In this document: positions 12,563 through 23,627 of the stretch, in pieces
Layout of the letters: each line of letters begins with the position of its first letter
Position numbering within the stretch: the first letter of the stretch is position 1
Assembly: GCA_015680685.1 (NCBI GenBank)
Contig: MNCI01037953.1
Coordinates: forward strand, 843,999-907,998
DNA length: 64,000 nt
Reading direction: 5' to 3'
Source of the DNA: Gnetum montanum
Lineage: Eukaryota > Streptophyta > Gnetopsida > Gnetales > Gnetaceae
The notes under the pieces: model-generated
The model's input: the letters and a program-made list of their open reading frames with translations, nothing else
What the model was told of the DNA's origin: nothing
Databases searched by the model: none
Position numbers and translations under genes: made by a program

Positions 12563-12827
12563 AAGCCTCCACTACTTGGAATCATTTGGACTTCTTCCTT
12601 ATTTTTTTTCCATCATAGGAATTGCGTTTGTCATTTTTATCCTAGTGTTTAATTTTGTTGTCTTGAACACCAAAATTTTATAATGATTATAATTTTGTAT
12701 AGTCAGGCACTTCGATTTTGTCTTGTTGTTCATGTGTTATTTTGGGTGTCAATAATGCCTACCTTCCAAAATATTTTATAAGAAACTTTATCCTCCTTTT
12801 GTTCACTTCAGGATGAGTTTTCATTTA

Positions 12828-12839
12828 GTTGTGAGGGTA
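12828..12839 (+). other. Polypurine tract of element A
   Basis: GTTGTGAGGGTA directly precedes the TGATAAGTC start of the 3' LTR. The flanking text GGATGAGTTTTCATTTAGTT is nearly identical to that before the B 3' LTR (21,275-21,306), which fixes the LTR start in both. Confidence 0.7.
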
Positions 12840-13427
12840 TGATAAGTCATGTTTTCTAGGTTACATTGACGAGGCCTCGTCGATGCAATCGCATCGATGT
12901 GGGATTTGATGCATTGATGTGGCCTTGTCGACATAGTGTTTATTTTTGCCTATAAATATGGGCTCACTTGCTATTTTTATGAAATATTTTGCCATAGCTA
13001 TAGTAGAGCTCTTGCAGTCTCCTTGCTTGAAAGTTAGAATATTTTTCTAAGTGCTCATAGTAGGAGTTAAAGAGTGTACAAATCTTTATTTGAGCACTAA
13101 TGTACTTGAGCACAGTCATGTGTACGACAAGAAAGGTGTGCTTTTTGATAAACCTTGTAGCACTTTGAAATAGATTAATTATTTATTCATGCATTTAATG
13201 TTTTATACAATTTTCTTTAATGTTTTAAGTACTTAAGCTAAATTAATGTAGATTAAATAGTGATTAATTAAGTGCATAAGTATAATCACTTTGAACAGTG
13301 CTTGGTGCTCCCAGCAACACTTAACATTTGGTAACTTTAGCATTAAACATGTTCAAGATGTGTACAAAAACTGCAAATGGATGCTTATGTTAGAATTAGT
13401 TAGGTGTAGCTAGTTAGATTAGATTAG
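12840..13427 (+). mobile_element. Element A 3' LTR, interrupted by element B
   Basis: It begins TGATAAGTC after the polypurine tract. U3 carries GTCGATG/CATCGATG-type words at 12,866-12,935 and a TATA box (CTATAAATAT, 12,950-12,959). It aligns with the C 5' LTR up to about 23,195 and then stops where B begins, so roughly 290 bases are missing. Confidence 0.7.
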
Positions 13428-14283
13428 TGATGAGTCGTGATTCATCAAGTTGCAATATCGCACCCTTGATATCGGATCCACGATATTGGGCATGTGATAT
13501 CGCAACCCAAATAATGATATCAGATACATGATATCGTGACTCCTGTGTGAGCCTATAAATACACATGTAGATGCACGAGAGAAGTTAGTTTTGAAATAGT
13601 TAGTTTTTTAGTTAGTAGATAGAAGTTAGTTCATTTTTTAGTTCTTCTCAACCCTTTCTCCTAGTGCATGCCCACAGTGTGATGATTGTAATTGTACAAC
13701 ATCCTTTATTTGAGTGTGACGTACTTGGACACGCACATGACTGGAACTAAAGATCAAGATTACTTCATCATTGCAACATTCACTTAGTTTAATTACTTAA
13801 TTGTTATTGTCATTAAACATGGAATGGGTATGACTTAATCATGAGCATCTACGTGTGACTACTTGGTATCCCAGTAGCATACTCGGGCCATGCTCTTGGT
13901 AATCCCAATGGTAGTCGTGCATGAGGCCTAAGATGTGTATGGATGATTAAGGAACAGGTGCTCATTGCACTTAGGCTAGCTTAGATTCTCTCTCTCTATC
14001 TCTTATTAGTTTAACTCTCTCTCCCCTTTCTTCCTAGCTTAATTAAAGATTATTTTCCATTATCTCTAGGAGTAGCATTAGTTTAGGAACACATCATACA
14101 TCTCACTTTGGACTAAACCATATGTGACAAAGAAAATACTAGTCCAGGTTGGAAGATAGTGAACTGCGATCAGTGAGTAACTATCTAGATACCGAAACTA
14201 GCCCATCTACGAAGTTTGATTAGATCATGCATAAAATGCTTGTATTCGTATGGTTGAGTGTAGAGGTACCTCGTCACTCATCA
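13428..14283 (+). mobile_element. Element B 5' LTR (about 856 bp)
   Basis: TGATGAGTC...ATCA. The first 290 bases match the 3' LTR at 21,307-21,594 closely. U3 has six to seven GATATC-like words (13,452-13,535) upstream of a TATA box, CTATAAATA at 13,553-13,561. U5 includes a CT-rich microsatellite-like run near 13,990. Confidence 0.82.
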
Positions 14284-14284
14284 T

Positions 14285-14302
14285 TGGTGCTGTTGTTGGG
14301 GA
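14285..14302 (+). other. Element B primer-binding site, fully C-to-T decayed
   Basis: TGGTGCTGTTGTTGGGGA starts two bases after the LTR. It equals the Athila-type site TGGCGCCGTTGCCGGGGA with C-to-T changes at all the C positions that differ and no other difference. Confidence 0.75.
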
Positions 14303-14426
14303 TGATGTTAGTTATTTGGATTAGTTACATCATACAAGATTTTTCTAACAAAATATTAGTGATATATCTTTTAGAAAAAATAATAATAGTAATAATTGCA
14401 ATTAAATCATACACAAATTTACAACC

Positions 14427-16360
14427 ATGTCTCTCTCACAAGACTATGACAATGCAACAACTAGTAGGAAAATTCATTGGAGAACTAATGAATTATTTAA
14501 TGATGAAGATGAAGTTTGGAGTACTCAATCTAATGTAGGGGTCTCCGATGAACATAAACAAAGACAACATCATCACAACTCATGAATGCATAACATGCGC
14601 AGTGATGATGAACCCCTACTAGCCATTACAAGCTTAAGGCATATACAAGAGGCTATTCGAATATCTCGCAGGCATCGTAAGGAAAGCTGTCTACCTAGGC
14701 TTGAGTTAAACAACTTCCCTAAGTTTTCAGGAGGCTATGATTTAGATCTACAACATCATCTACAAGCCTTCCATGATGCTTGTGCATGGAACAACATTGA
14801 TAATGGATGGTAAAAACTTAAGCTCTTTTCTCTAACACTTGTTGGCCAAGCAAAAGTATGGTATAGGTCATTAAAACAAAAATCAATCTAACGTTGACCA
14901 ACAATGGTAGAACTCTTCAACGTTGTCAGCCTTGAGGAGACAAATCCAAGAATGAAAACAAGAGCAACATGAACCCTTGGACATGGCCTTAGAAAGATAT
15001 TATGCACTGTTAAACAACTACCCAGGCCATGGGTTCTCTGAGGAAAGGGTAATGTACCATATCATAGATGGGCTTCATAATGAAACAAGGGAGACCCTAG
15101 GGATGTATGCTTGAGGTCAACTATATGAGCTATGAATCCATCAATTCCAAGAGCTTATTAAGTGGGTAGCAAAAGAAGAAGGAGAAATGGCTAAATGGGA
15201 GAATGCTAAAAAATCTCAATAGGCCCAAAAATCAACAAGGGCCCATGATCATGAAGAGGAGAAATCAACTCACCTCAAGGAGGTGGAATCATCTTTGCCA
15301 ACACTATAATCATTGGATGAACTTGAGGCAAAGATCAATAAAATGATGGAATAGATACATAAAAAATGTGGAGAATATGCCAACATTATTGGAGGTAGAG
15401 TGATGAGGAACCAAGAAGCAGGAAAAAATACCCTTAGACAATCAGAAAGAAGGGTTGAAAAAAATACAAGCTCAACTGCCAATCATACGTATCAATGCAA
15501 CATTTGCTTGTACGATCATCCCAAGGGCTAATGCCCAATTTTTTCACATTTATAGGAGCATTGGGGAAGAGTGTTACACCTAGAGTTTGTACAGAGATAC
15601 TGTGTTCAATCATAGTGGCAACAATCCCTGTCATGGGGGAGGCCACCCCCAAACTGGTTACACCCTTTATACTATCTGAACCTAAGTGATCATCAAGTTC
15701 AACATCCTATTTCCCCAACTGGCTCAACATCTTCTATCTCAACACATTATTATTATTCTCCTCAATACTATCAACCCATATTCTCTCCAACAGGACCACC
15801 ACCTTGTGTACATTATACTTCTTCTCAATTTCAACATTCTTACCCTTCACCTCCTTCTACATCGCCACCAAGTGTTCCAGAAGGGTTTGCACCATAGTAT
15901 CAACCCACAAATATTACTTGTGCTTCTACTGATAACAGTAGTGGGAACTCTCCTCAACATCGAAGATGCCCCTTCTTTCGACATGATTACAAGAAGGGAT
16001 AGCATAATTCTAAGCCCACTACATCCTCCAACTTAGCACAAGTCTAATACTGTAGTGCAACTTCCGCTACAACACCTCGTGTTACTTTATCTAGGCCACC
16101 ACTCAATACTCCAACAAGCATGTAGCCCAATGAATATAGCCGTAGGGAGAGATATCGATCCTTGCATACCATCTTATGGTCACAAGTACCATAGTGGGTG
16201 AACTCCTTATAAATTAATCACATCTTATAACTTTCCCCACTATGTCAACTCTAATCAAGTGTGTGAACCCCAATGGGGTAAGTATGACTAGGTCCTAATA
16301 TGTCCAACATGCAAGGATCCCAACCTTCCATTTATGAATTCTAGCCATGCTCAACTGATT
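14427..16360 (+). pseudogene. gag: Element B gag (Athila-like)
   Basis: Capsid protein, starting MSLSQDYDNATTSRK. A TGA at 14,580-14,582 interrupts the frame, then an open stretch contains DDEPLLAI, RLELNNFPKFSGGYDLDL and HLQAFHDACAWNNI, the Retrotrans_gag-type core; related text occurs in C gag at 24,680-24,740. Downstream are LFSLTLVGQAKVWYRSL and a charged region, then a Ser/Thr/Pro/Gln-rich tail (15,690-16,150) and a conserved ending with CxxCKDPNLPF near 16,310. It ends at a purine tract rather than passing into protease. Several stops and frameshifts make it non-functional. Confidence 0.8.
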
Positions 16361-16364
16361 AGTT

Positions 16365-18308
16365 AAGGGGGAGGGGGGTTATCCTCCATTCTAGCAACAA
16401 CAGAATTAATAAATGTTTTTCTTTTCTTTAATTTTACAATATTTTATTTTTCAGTTTTTCATTTTTCAATTTATTGTTTTATCTTTTTGTCTCTTTATCT
16501 TTTTATAAGTAATTTCATCTATGAATAAAGCACTCATGTGACTCATTGATTGAGGTGTTGTTCTATGTTATCAAGTCTTAGGTAACTAATTATTTAAATA
16601 GTGAGCCCACAACATCCATTCACCCATTCTATTAATAAGAGGTTCTGCCTTGGGTACAATGATATTCCGAATCATTACAACTTAAAGTAATTGTGTGCTC
16701 ATTATACCCAAAGCGAAGAAGGATGGACTAAGCGGGAATGGCTAGGGTGTGACATCAAGGGGACTTATGGATTCTCCTTGGTGACATCTGTAGGAGTTAT
16801 CTTGCAACTTGGTTGTACTAAGATCCTTGTAGATATAATGAAAAATGGAAGTAAGAGTAATCAAAGGCACTCAACTAGAAAACAATAATGCTATTCTAGG
16901 GGGTTTCACTGGAAAGACATGCACCCATGCGTGAAGGTAGGCGGCTTCTCTAGATTAAGAAATACTTCATCAAAAAAAAAGAAAAAAAAAAGGAAAAAAT
17001 GAATGAGTGCCACAAAGCAAAATCACTCCTCCCTTGAACGAAACACCAAGTGATCGTATGCCTTGGTGTCATGGTGCTCTTATGGTTGTCCATCATTGGA
17101 TGGCACAATGTGATGTCACTAATTAGAGGAATGGACTTGGTCTTCATTTTGGAGTGATGGGCTAATGACACACTAATCATGGCTTACACACAGGATTCAT
17201 TATGCTCTGAGTCAGTTAGCTCATGTCCCAATCTCTACAATCCCTTCTATGATTTGCCTCACCTTGTTGTTCGTGTAATTGTGACTCGTGACTTGGGTAG
17301 CATGGGATTTATATCTCATTGCGGTGATATCTACATGTGTGTATTTTTTGAAATTGGTGTGGATTACATTTAACCCTTTTAGTACCTACAAACATTTTAA
17401 GGTGTGGTTACGCAAGGGCGTTATAAGTTGAAACCTGCTTTGGAGAGGACCCACTTGCGTGAACCTTGTAATTTGCACTCATAACACATCTCCTACACAT
17501 CATCTTATGCCCTCCAAGTATTGCCAACGTTCAAACGTTCCTATGAGCCAACACATGTCCTTTCTCCTCATACTCTTCATGACTTTCATTGTCAGATTTT
17601 ACACCATTATACTTTTTATTCCTTACTAGTTTATATTACCTTGGACCCTTTACATTGACCTAAAGTCCTCATTTTATACCTTAGATTTCCAAAATTTATC
17701 AATTTTTTCAAGTACCCTATTTTCGATAGGCAAAGATATCAGGTCGACTGCGATATTGGGTCCCTGCTAGCGGGTATGCGATATGCCATCCTCAAAACTA
17801 TATATTTGGATCCCCCCGTGAATGTCAACATCATTTGCAACTGTTCATGCGGGGGAATTTTTCAAATTTTCTTCTATGACTTGCGACTTGCACACGTCTC
17901 GATCTACTAGCCATAACTCGCTCTCTAGCGCTCTAATTTTCATTCCGTCTAAACGTACCAGAACCTGGAGTGTTTAGCTTAGTCGTGGGGGAAGGGTACA
18001 CGCTGAATTACACATAAATTTTTTCAAAATTTGTTATCACCTAAAGGGCACTATCAAGGGTAATTAAGTATAAAACTAATAAGCATGTGCCAAAAACAAT
18101 TTCATCTGCTCATATATACTAGGAAATTAAGCTTTGAAGCCACCTAAGCAAAGTGGGCCAAATATTAAAACTTTTTGGGGATATTTCCATAAAAATTTCT
18201 AACTTTAAATCACACAGAATAAAAAAAAAAATTCATTAAGGCAAGGAGTAAGGTATAACTTAACTTTGGTAAGCAACCTTACTAATGATTGGCCCCGTGT
18301 GATTGCAG
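16365..18308 (+). other. Element B spacer between gag and aORF
   Basis: It opens with AAGGGGGAGGGGGG (16,365-16,378), a second purine tract. T-rich text, AATAAA near 16,523 and GAGCCCACAACATCCATTC near 16,602 parallel the A and C spacers. A poly-A run lies at 16,972-16,990. I see no gene; two ORFs of about 65 codons have no family features. The final 600 bases hold the promoter-like module and leader. Confidence 0.6.
17731..17808 (+). promoter_or_regulatory. Putative internal promoter of the B aORF
   Basis: AGATATCAGG, CGATATTGGG and CGATATGCC words precede ACTATATATTT (17,798-17,808). This is the same GATATC vocabulary as the B LTRs, not the CATCGATG vocabulary of A and C. Function is inferred. 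Confidence 0.5.
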
Positions 18309-21114
18309 ATGGCCCCAAAGCATGGAAAATAAGAAGGTCCCTTTCAAGGTGCATCTAAGAAACCTAGGAGAGGTAGAGGATAGGTCTCTGCCAAATAACA
18401 TATAGAGTAGGGGGTGCAATCCTTCAGTATCGATCAAGAGACTCCTGCTACTGTACAATTGGGACAGGTAGAAGGAGGAGCTATTGTAGCGCCTGAATAG
18501 GGACAACGCCTCACATTTCCCTCGGAGTGTGTTTAGGCCATCCATGAAAGGTCCACATTAGTTGTTGTGGTCATGAAATTAAACTTCAGACTGTTCATTG
18601 AATTCGCTTCTAAGGCCATCAGGGACCAACTCAAAGGGTTCCCATTATGGCCTATCCTCTTCGAAAGTGGTGCCTAGTACTTAGTAGAAATGTATCAGTT
18701 TTGGCATAATAAGGAAGAAGGCACCACAATTGACATTTGTGGTGTGTTTGTCAATTTTTTCCACCAAGGCCATTTCGGAAGTATTAAACCTTTTGAATAT
18801 AGGGCTGAAAGTTGCTCACCTGTCCACTCACTCCGATGTTGATGCACGAAAGGTTTGGTTGGACAGGGTATATAATAGAGAAGATAAGATATATGGAGAA
18901 TTGATATTGGAAGAGAGAATCTACTTCAAGATTAGTACTTATCACATCTTCCCCACAAAAAGGATTAAAAAAGATTTCAACATATGCAGTAAGAGGAAGT
19001 GTGATATTGATGGAAAAGGTTGATGCTAACCTGCCCCATCTATATCTCATGGAGATCTTAAGGTAGTTTGAAGAATGCAAGATAGGGAAGTTCATATTAC
19101 CCTTCCCTTGTCTCATCAGGAAGCTGTGCAAGTGTGTTGGAATTCTGGGGTACACCAATGATGTCCCCAAAAGAGCCCAAAATGCTTCATTCGCTGAACT
19201 ACTAAAGCCACCAGCTCCAAGGAAAAGTACTGGTGAGACACTGGAGCCAGAACTAGAGCAAGAGCAAGAACAAATGGTGGGGCCCACTATAACTCAAACT
19301 ACAAAGCCTAGCCAACTTTCAACCATAAGGCCCAATTGACAATAAGAAGCAGAGCCTAGTACAAGTCAGCAAGATCAACCACCACCACCACTGCAGGATT
19401 ACCGACCGTCGATTAGCCATCTCAGGGCCATTGCTGAGATGGTCAGTTGGGGAAGTAATGATGATGCTAATCTCTTTCACGTCATCGATGATACCATACA
19501 ATCCACTGTCTCTATAGATCGTGCATGGGGAGAGGTGTCCATTTAGATAGGAGGAGGGGAGATTGATTAGTCACAACAGATTTTAGGGAATGCTACATCC
19601 TTTTAGGTGCAACTCGAGACTAGTGAAGGGCCATAGTGGTGGTCATGTAGCACCAGGATGTAGCAGGAGCTACAGAAGTGGTCATAGATCATATCAAATA
19701 ATCCTTCAACGTCCTTGTTATGCCATCAGTAGACTTCACAAGAGCACGTGATGCTCAAACATTGGTCAGTCCCTCAATGACTCCTGCGGAGCATTAGGAT
19801 ATGCTTGATCGGTTGCTGCAAATAGAACAAGTAATGACATTCTTGTTTAGCATCCCACAAGATGTCATGACACCATAATCAGACCTCATCTCTACCAAGG
19901 GAAAGCTGATCATGACAAAGATTAGGGATGAGCATGCAGAAGAAAAGCTAGCAAAACTCCAAGAGAGGCTCATAACCCTACAAGTTGCACAGTAGGACCC
20001 CTCTCAATTCATTCCTGTAGAACATATGGACACCTTCAGGACCAAGCAACTTAATAAATTTTTGGTAGATAATAAAAGAGTGGTGGAGGAGAAAGAGAAG
20101 GCTAATTGGGATGCCTCCAAGGCACAAGTGTAAAGCTATGCACACGCAAAGGCACTCAGAGCCTTACAAGAGGAGAATAAATAGCTCACTGCTAACAATC
20201 TTTAGTTGACCATCGTGGAGAAACAGAAGAATGTTCTTAAAGAAAACTTTCAACAGCTATGAGAGAAATGGATCAGGGTCAATCAAGATATGAATTGTTT
20301 GGCCAAAGAAAATTGAACCATCTCAATGAAGGAGGTACACACAATTTGTCAAAAGACAATAATCGAAATATGCACATGGAAAAACGAGGTGAAGCAACAT
20401 GAGAAATTAAAGGAGCACTTTAGAGACTAGGTGGGAATGTACAAGCAAGTCATCAAGAAGGAGATCCATATGGCCAAGGCCCACATCAATGCTTTCAGTT
20501 CTCAACACACTGATTGGCAGGCCATATTGGACACATATGCATTTGCCCACCAGGCGGAACTTAAAAGTTGGAACTTGCAAATTCAAGACCTCATAGAGTA
20601 CATGGAATTGGCAAACCTGTGGTATGCCAATCTAGCCATGTTGATAGCAGGACATGCGAGAATAGAGCTCAAGGGGCAAGTAGCTACCACCTATGCCAAA
20701 TATGAAGTAGAATTTGTAAAGCATAAGAAAACATTGCAGAAGTTGAAAGTTGCAAATTCTGAACTAGAGGTGGTTAAAGCAAGCTACCAAGCATAAAAAG
20801 ATGTTGCAGTGGACTTGGCTCAATAGCTTATAGATTTTCAGGAGTACAAGGATAGAGCTAGAGCCTATGAGGAGGAATGATGGTTGTGTGCAGCCTGGTA
20901 TGTCAAAGCAAACAAAATGTTTCTGCAACTATCGTGCCCATGGGAGGTGCCGACTCCAACAAACATTGGAGAATCAACATGGACATCATAGGATCCTTAA
21001 ATGAAAGAGGAAAAGCTCCAAGCACTACTTCAATGTCATCAAATTCTAAACTCTAGAGCATAAGAAAAAGGGAAGCTACCCATGGAGGAGCCACCGCCAC
21101 CTGGAACCACATGA
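18309..21114 (+). pseudogene. Element B additional ORF (aORF), coiled-coil protein
   Basis: Same family as the A and C aORFs. The ATG follows GTGATTGCAG, a plausible 3' splice site. The N-terminal half has FxLWPILFESGA and then, in the 18,730-19,020 stretch, a counterpart of the C ITKFLDLLDIG block and KISTYHIFPTKRIKK. A Pro/Gln/Glu-rich linker lies near 19,200-19,450. From about 19,900 to 20,880 the sequence is strongly heptad-like and Lys/Glu/Gln-rich, with a long open stretch (20,431-20,796) containing LIEYMELANLWYANLAML. It ends EEPPPPGTT-stop. No membrane segment is seen. Many stops are TAG in place of CAG. A structural or gag-like scaffolding role is possible but unproven. Confidence 0.76.
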
Positions 21115-21306
21115 GTTCGACAAAATTTTGTAATTTTGTGATTTTGCATTTTTTGTGTTGTGTCCCAATTTTTTTCTATTGAGTTCTCCACTGTTGCATG
21201 AATAAATCACCCACCAATCAATAATCCCATACCTATCCATTGTATAATCAATGGGGCTTGTTCTCATTTTGACTTGAGGATGAGTTTTCATTCAGTTGTG
21301 GGGGTA
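21115..21306 (+). other. Element B 3' untranslated region and polypurine tract
   Basis: T-rich text ends in GGATGAGTTTTCATTCAGTT and the purine tract GTTGTGGGGGTA (21,295-21,306), immediately before the LTR. Confidence 0.65.
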
Positions 21307-21594
21307 CGATGAGTTGTGATTCATTAGGCTATGATATCGGACCCCTGATATCAGATCCATGATATCAGGTACATGGTATCATAGCCCAAATAATGATATC
21401 GGATACATGATATCGTGACTCCTGGGTGAGCCTATAAATACACATGTAGGCACACAAGAGGAGTCAGTTTTGAAATAGTTAGTTTTTCAGTCAGTAGATA
21501 GAAGTTAGTTCATTTTTTAGTTCTTCTCAACCTTTTCTCCCAGTGCATGCCTGCAATGTGATGATTGTAATTATACAACATCCTTTATTCAAGG
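21307..21594 (+). mobile_element. Element B 3' LTR, truncated
   Basis: It matches the first part of the 5' LTR through the GATATC words and TATA box (CTATAAATA, 21,432-21,440) to TTTATTCAA, where similarity stops and SINE-like sequence begins. Its first base is C where the 5' copy has T. Confidence 0.8.
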
Positions 21595-21663
21595 TAAAAC
21601 TACAAAGCCCCTATGAGTTATAGTATAGATGTGGTTGGTTATCATAAGTTGTGGTCTTATCAT

Positions 21664-22520
21664 AGTCAAGTCCCACTTAGTTTAGTGGTAGGGTATGGGC
21701 CTAGTAACCTCAGCTCACAAGTTCGATTCCAATAGGTAGCATTAAGTTATAAACTTCTATAAATCTTGGTGTGTATGTTTCACTTATTTCAAGTTCTAAC
21801 ACTTTGATAGTCAAGTTTCACTTAACAATGAGATTTTAGCCTAGTGGTAAGACTGTTGATTTAAAAGCTCCAAATCATGGGTTTGATTCTAGTGGATAAT
21901 GCTAACTTATAAAGTTCTAATTGAACTATATATATATTAGGATGTACCTATATTACAATTATTTTAGGGTTCTAGCAAACCACGCCCTCCCTTGTAAAAA
22001 AAAAAACTTATTCCATGGTTAAGTCCCACTTACGTTAAAATCTAGTTAATTTTTTTAAATTTTGGATAGCTAAGGAAACATAAAATGATATAGCAAACCT
22101 AATCTAAATATAATAATTATTAAGTATAGTGTGAACATACCTATTTTATTGGTCTAAAGTCATCTAAGTATGAGTTTGGTTTGTCATTTAGATACTAGGT
22201 TGTTATGTTTTATTGAGTTTTAAATTTGCCTTAGGTTTAAAGGAAGTTTAAAAATAAAAAGTGATAAATGTTTAATTGGTAACTCCAAGTTCTGGGTTTG
22301 AGTTTGATACTAAGTTACAAAGTTCTAGGATTATCATTACCCAAAGGTTCAATGCTCATGCTACTAAGGTAGGGTCCTAGGAGGGGTGGTAGATGAGTGA
22401 AAGCCTAACTTGTTTTGACTTGTTACACCCAGGCTCAAACCTAGGTCTTATTTTTTAAGAATAAGAAAGTTAACACCACTGTAAGTGGTGGTTTTTAGTA
22501 AGTTATAAAGTTCTAATTTG
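21664..22520 (+). repeat. tRNA-derived SINE-like repeat cluster
   Basis: The first unit has a box A-like TAGTTTAGTGG (21,678-21,688) and box B GTTCGATTCC (21,721-21,730), spaced as in a tRNA gene. The second unit begins with the same AGTCAAGT(CC/TT)CACTT words and has TAGCCTAGTGG (21,837-21,847) and GGTTTGATTCT (21,890-21,900). A third start, AAGTCCCACTTA, lies near 22,020. Weaker box-B-like text is at about 22,300 and, inverted, at about 22,430. No intact tRNA fold is claimed. Confidence 0.6.
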
Positions 22521-22623
22521 ACTAGATGTATTGGAAGTAAATACTATTTAAAATTCTTTTTGGGTTTCAAAATCCCCCTAAAAAATAAAGAGGTGTTTAA
22601 TAAAATTTTTAATAAGGTGCATA

Positions 22624-23482
22624 TGATTTGGAACTAATGAAGCCTAGTCAACTAGTTGCATTGATACAACCCCATCAACATAGCCCCATTGATGCATGGT
22701 CGGAGATGTGTTGACACAAATATAAGTCAAGCCTATATAAATGTACATACCCATTGCATTTATAACATGTTAAGTTGGTAGAGTAGCAAAGCCCTTGCAA
22801 TTTCTTGTTTCTAGAGGTAAAATATATTTTCCTTAAGTGCCCATGATGTGAATGAAAAAGATCGTACGAAACTTTATTCAAGCACTATGTACCTATGCAT
22901 TGGCATAATCGACAATAAAGTTAAGATTTCTTGCATTCATTAGAGCACTTGGATTAATTAGCACTTTACTTTACTTTAATGCATTTTACATTCCATCTTA
23001 TAATAATTAATATAATCAAGAATGAACATGCTTGCTTTGAGCATAATGTATGACACTTGGTAATCCCAATAGTAGCCATTTGGTACACCTAGTAATTATC
23101 ACTTGGTAACCTAGTAGTGTTAATATGAGTTTAGGATGCATATAATAGGTGGGTATGAATACTTATTTTAGGATAGTTAGCCCTTAGATACGTTAGACAA
23201 TTAAAATAACTAATCATCCATCATTCATTGTTCTACCTAGCACTTAGAATAAAAAATGTATAAAAGTACAAATAAAAATAAATATCATATGCCTTAACTC
23301 ACACTTAACCATACATAAGAGCTTACACAAGTGAGAGTTAAGAAGACAATGATCACATGAACCTTAGGTTCATAGTCTTTATCTATAGGCAAACTTAAGA
23401 TAAATCCATGAAATTCAATTGGATTGCTAGTGCATGCTTGTGATTCATATGGTTGGGCATAGGGTATACCTGTTGTTCATCA
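22624..23482 (+). mobile_element. Element C 5' LTR (about 859 bp)
   Basis: It is inferred to start at TGATTTGG and ends TTCATCA just before the PBS; the length equals the B LTR. U3 has CATTGATACAACC, CATCAACATAGCC and CATTGATGCATGG words (22,655-22,700) and a TATA box CTATATAAAT at 22,733-22,742. A block resembling the other LTRs (ACACTTGGTAATCCCAATAG) lies near 23,052. The left edge is less certain than the right. Confidence 0.65.
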
Positions 23483-23483
23483 T

Positions 23484-23501
23484 TGACACCATTATTTGGG
23501 A
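23484..23501 (+). other. Element C primer-binding site, decayed
   Basis: TGACACCATTATTTGGGA corresponds to the Athila-type TGGCGCC site with G-to-A and C-to-T changes. It is placed by its position directly after the LTR, as in B. Confidence 0.55.
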
Positions 23502-23627
23502 CTTAGTTTAGCTAAATGCACTAAGTAGAAAAATATCATGACATTATATAAAGATGTTGTAAGCACTTTCAAATGATAAATTATTAAGAAAATTAGAGCA
23601 AACACACTATTGCTAGTAAATGCTAGC

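Larger units (their letters stand above)
4254..13427 (+). mobile_element. Athila-like element A, 5' truncated by Tat-1
   Basis: Order: end of protease, RT, RNase H, integrase, long spacer, additional ORF, polypurine tract, 3' LTR. The RT and integrase blocks and the DHLSRL-type tail of the RNase H region match the Athila group of Ty3/gypsy. The 5' LTR, gag and first half of protease are missing, apparently because Tat-1 inserted in protease; the remainder would lie left of the window. The right end stops inside the 3' LTR where element B begins. Confidence 0.8.
13428..21594 (+). mobile_element. Athila-like element B: gag plus aORF, no pol
   Basis: Structurally readable: 5' LTR (13,428-14,283), PBS, gag, purine tract, spacer, aORF, polypurine tract and partial 3' LTR. 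Gag passes directly into the spacer that follows pol in A and C, with no recognisable PR, RT, RNase H or integrase. It was therefore probably mobilised in trans. It sits within the 3' LTR of A. Confidence 0.78.
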
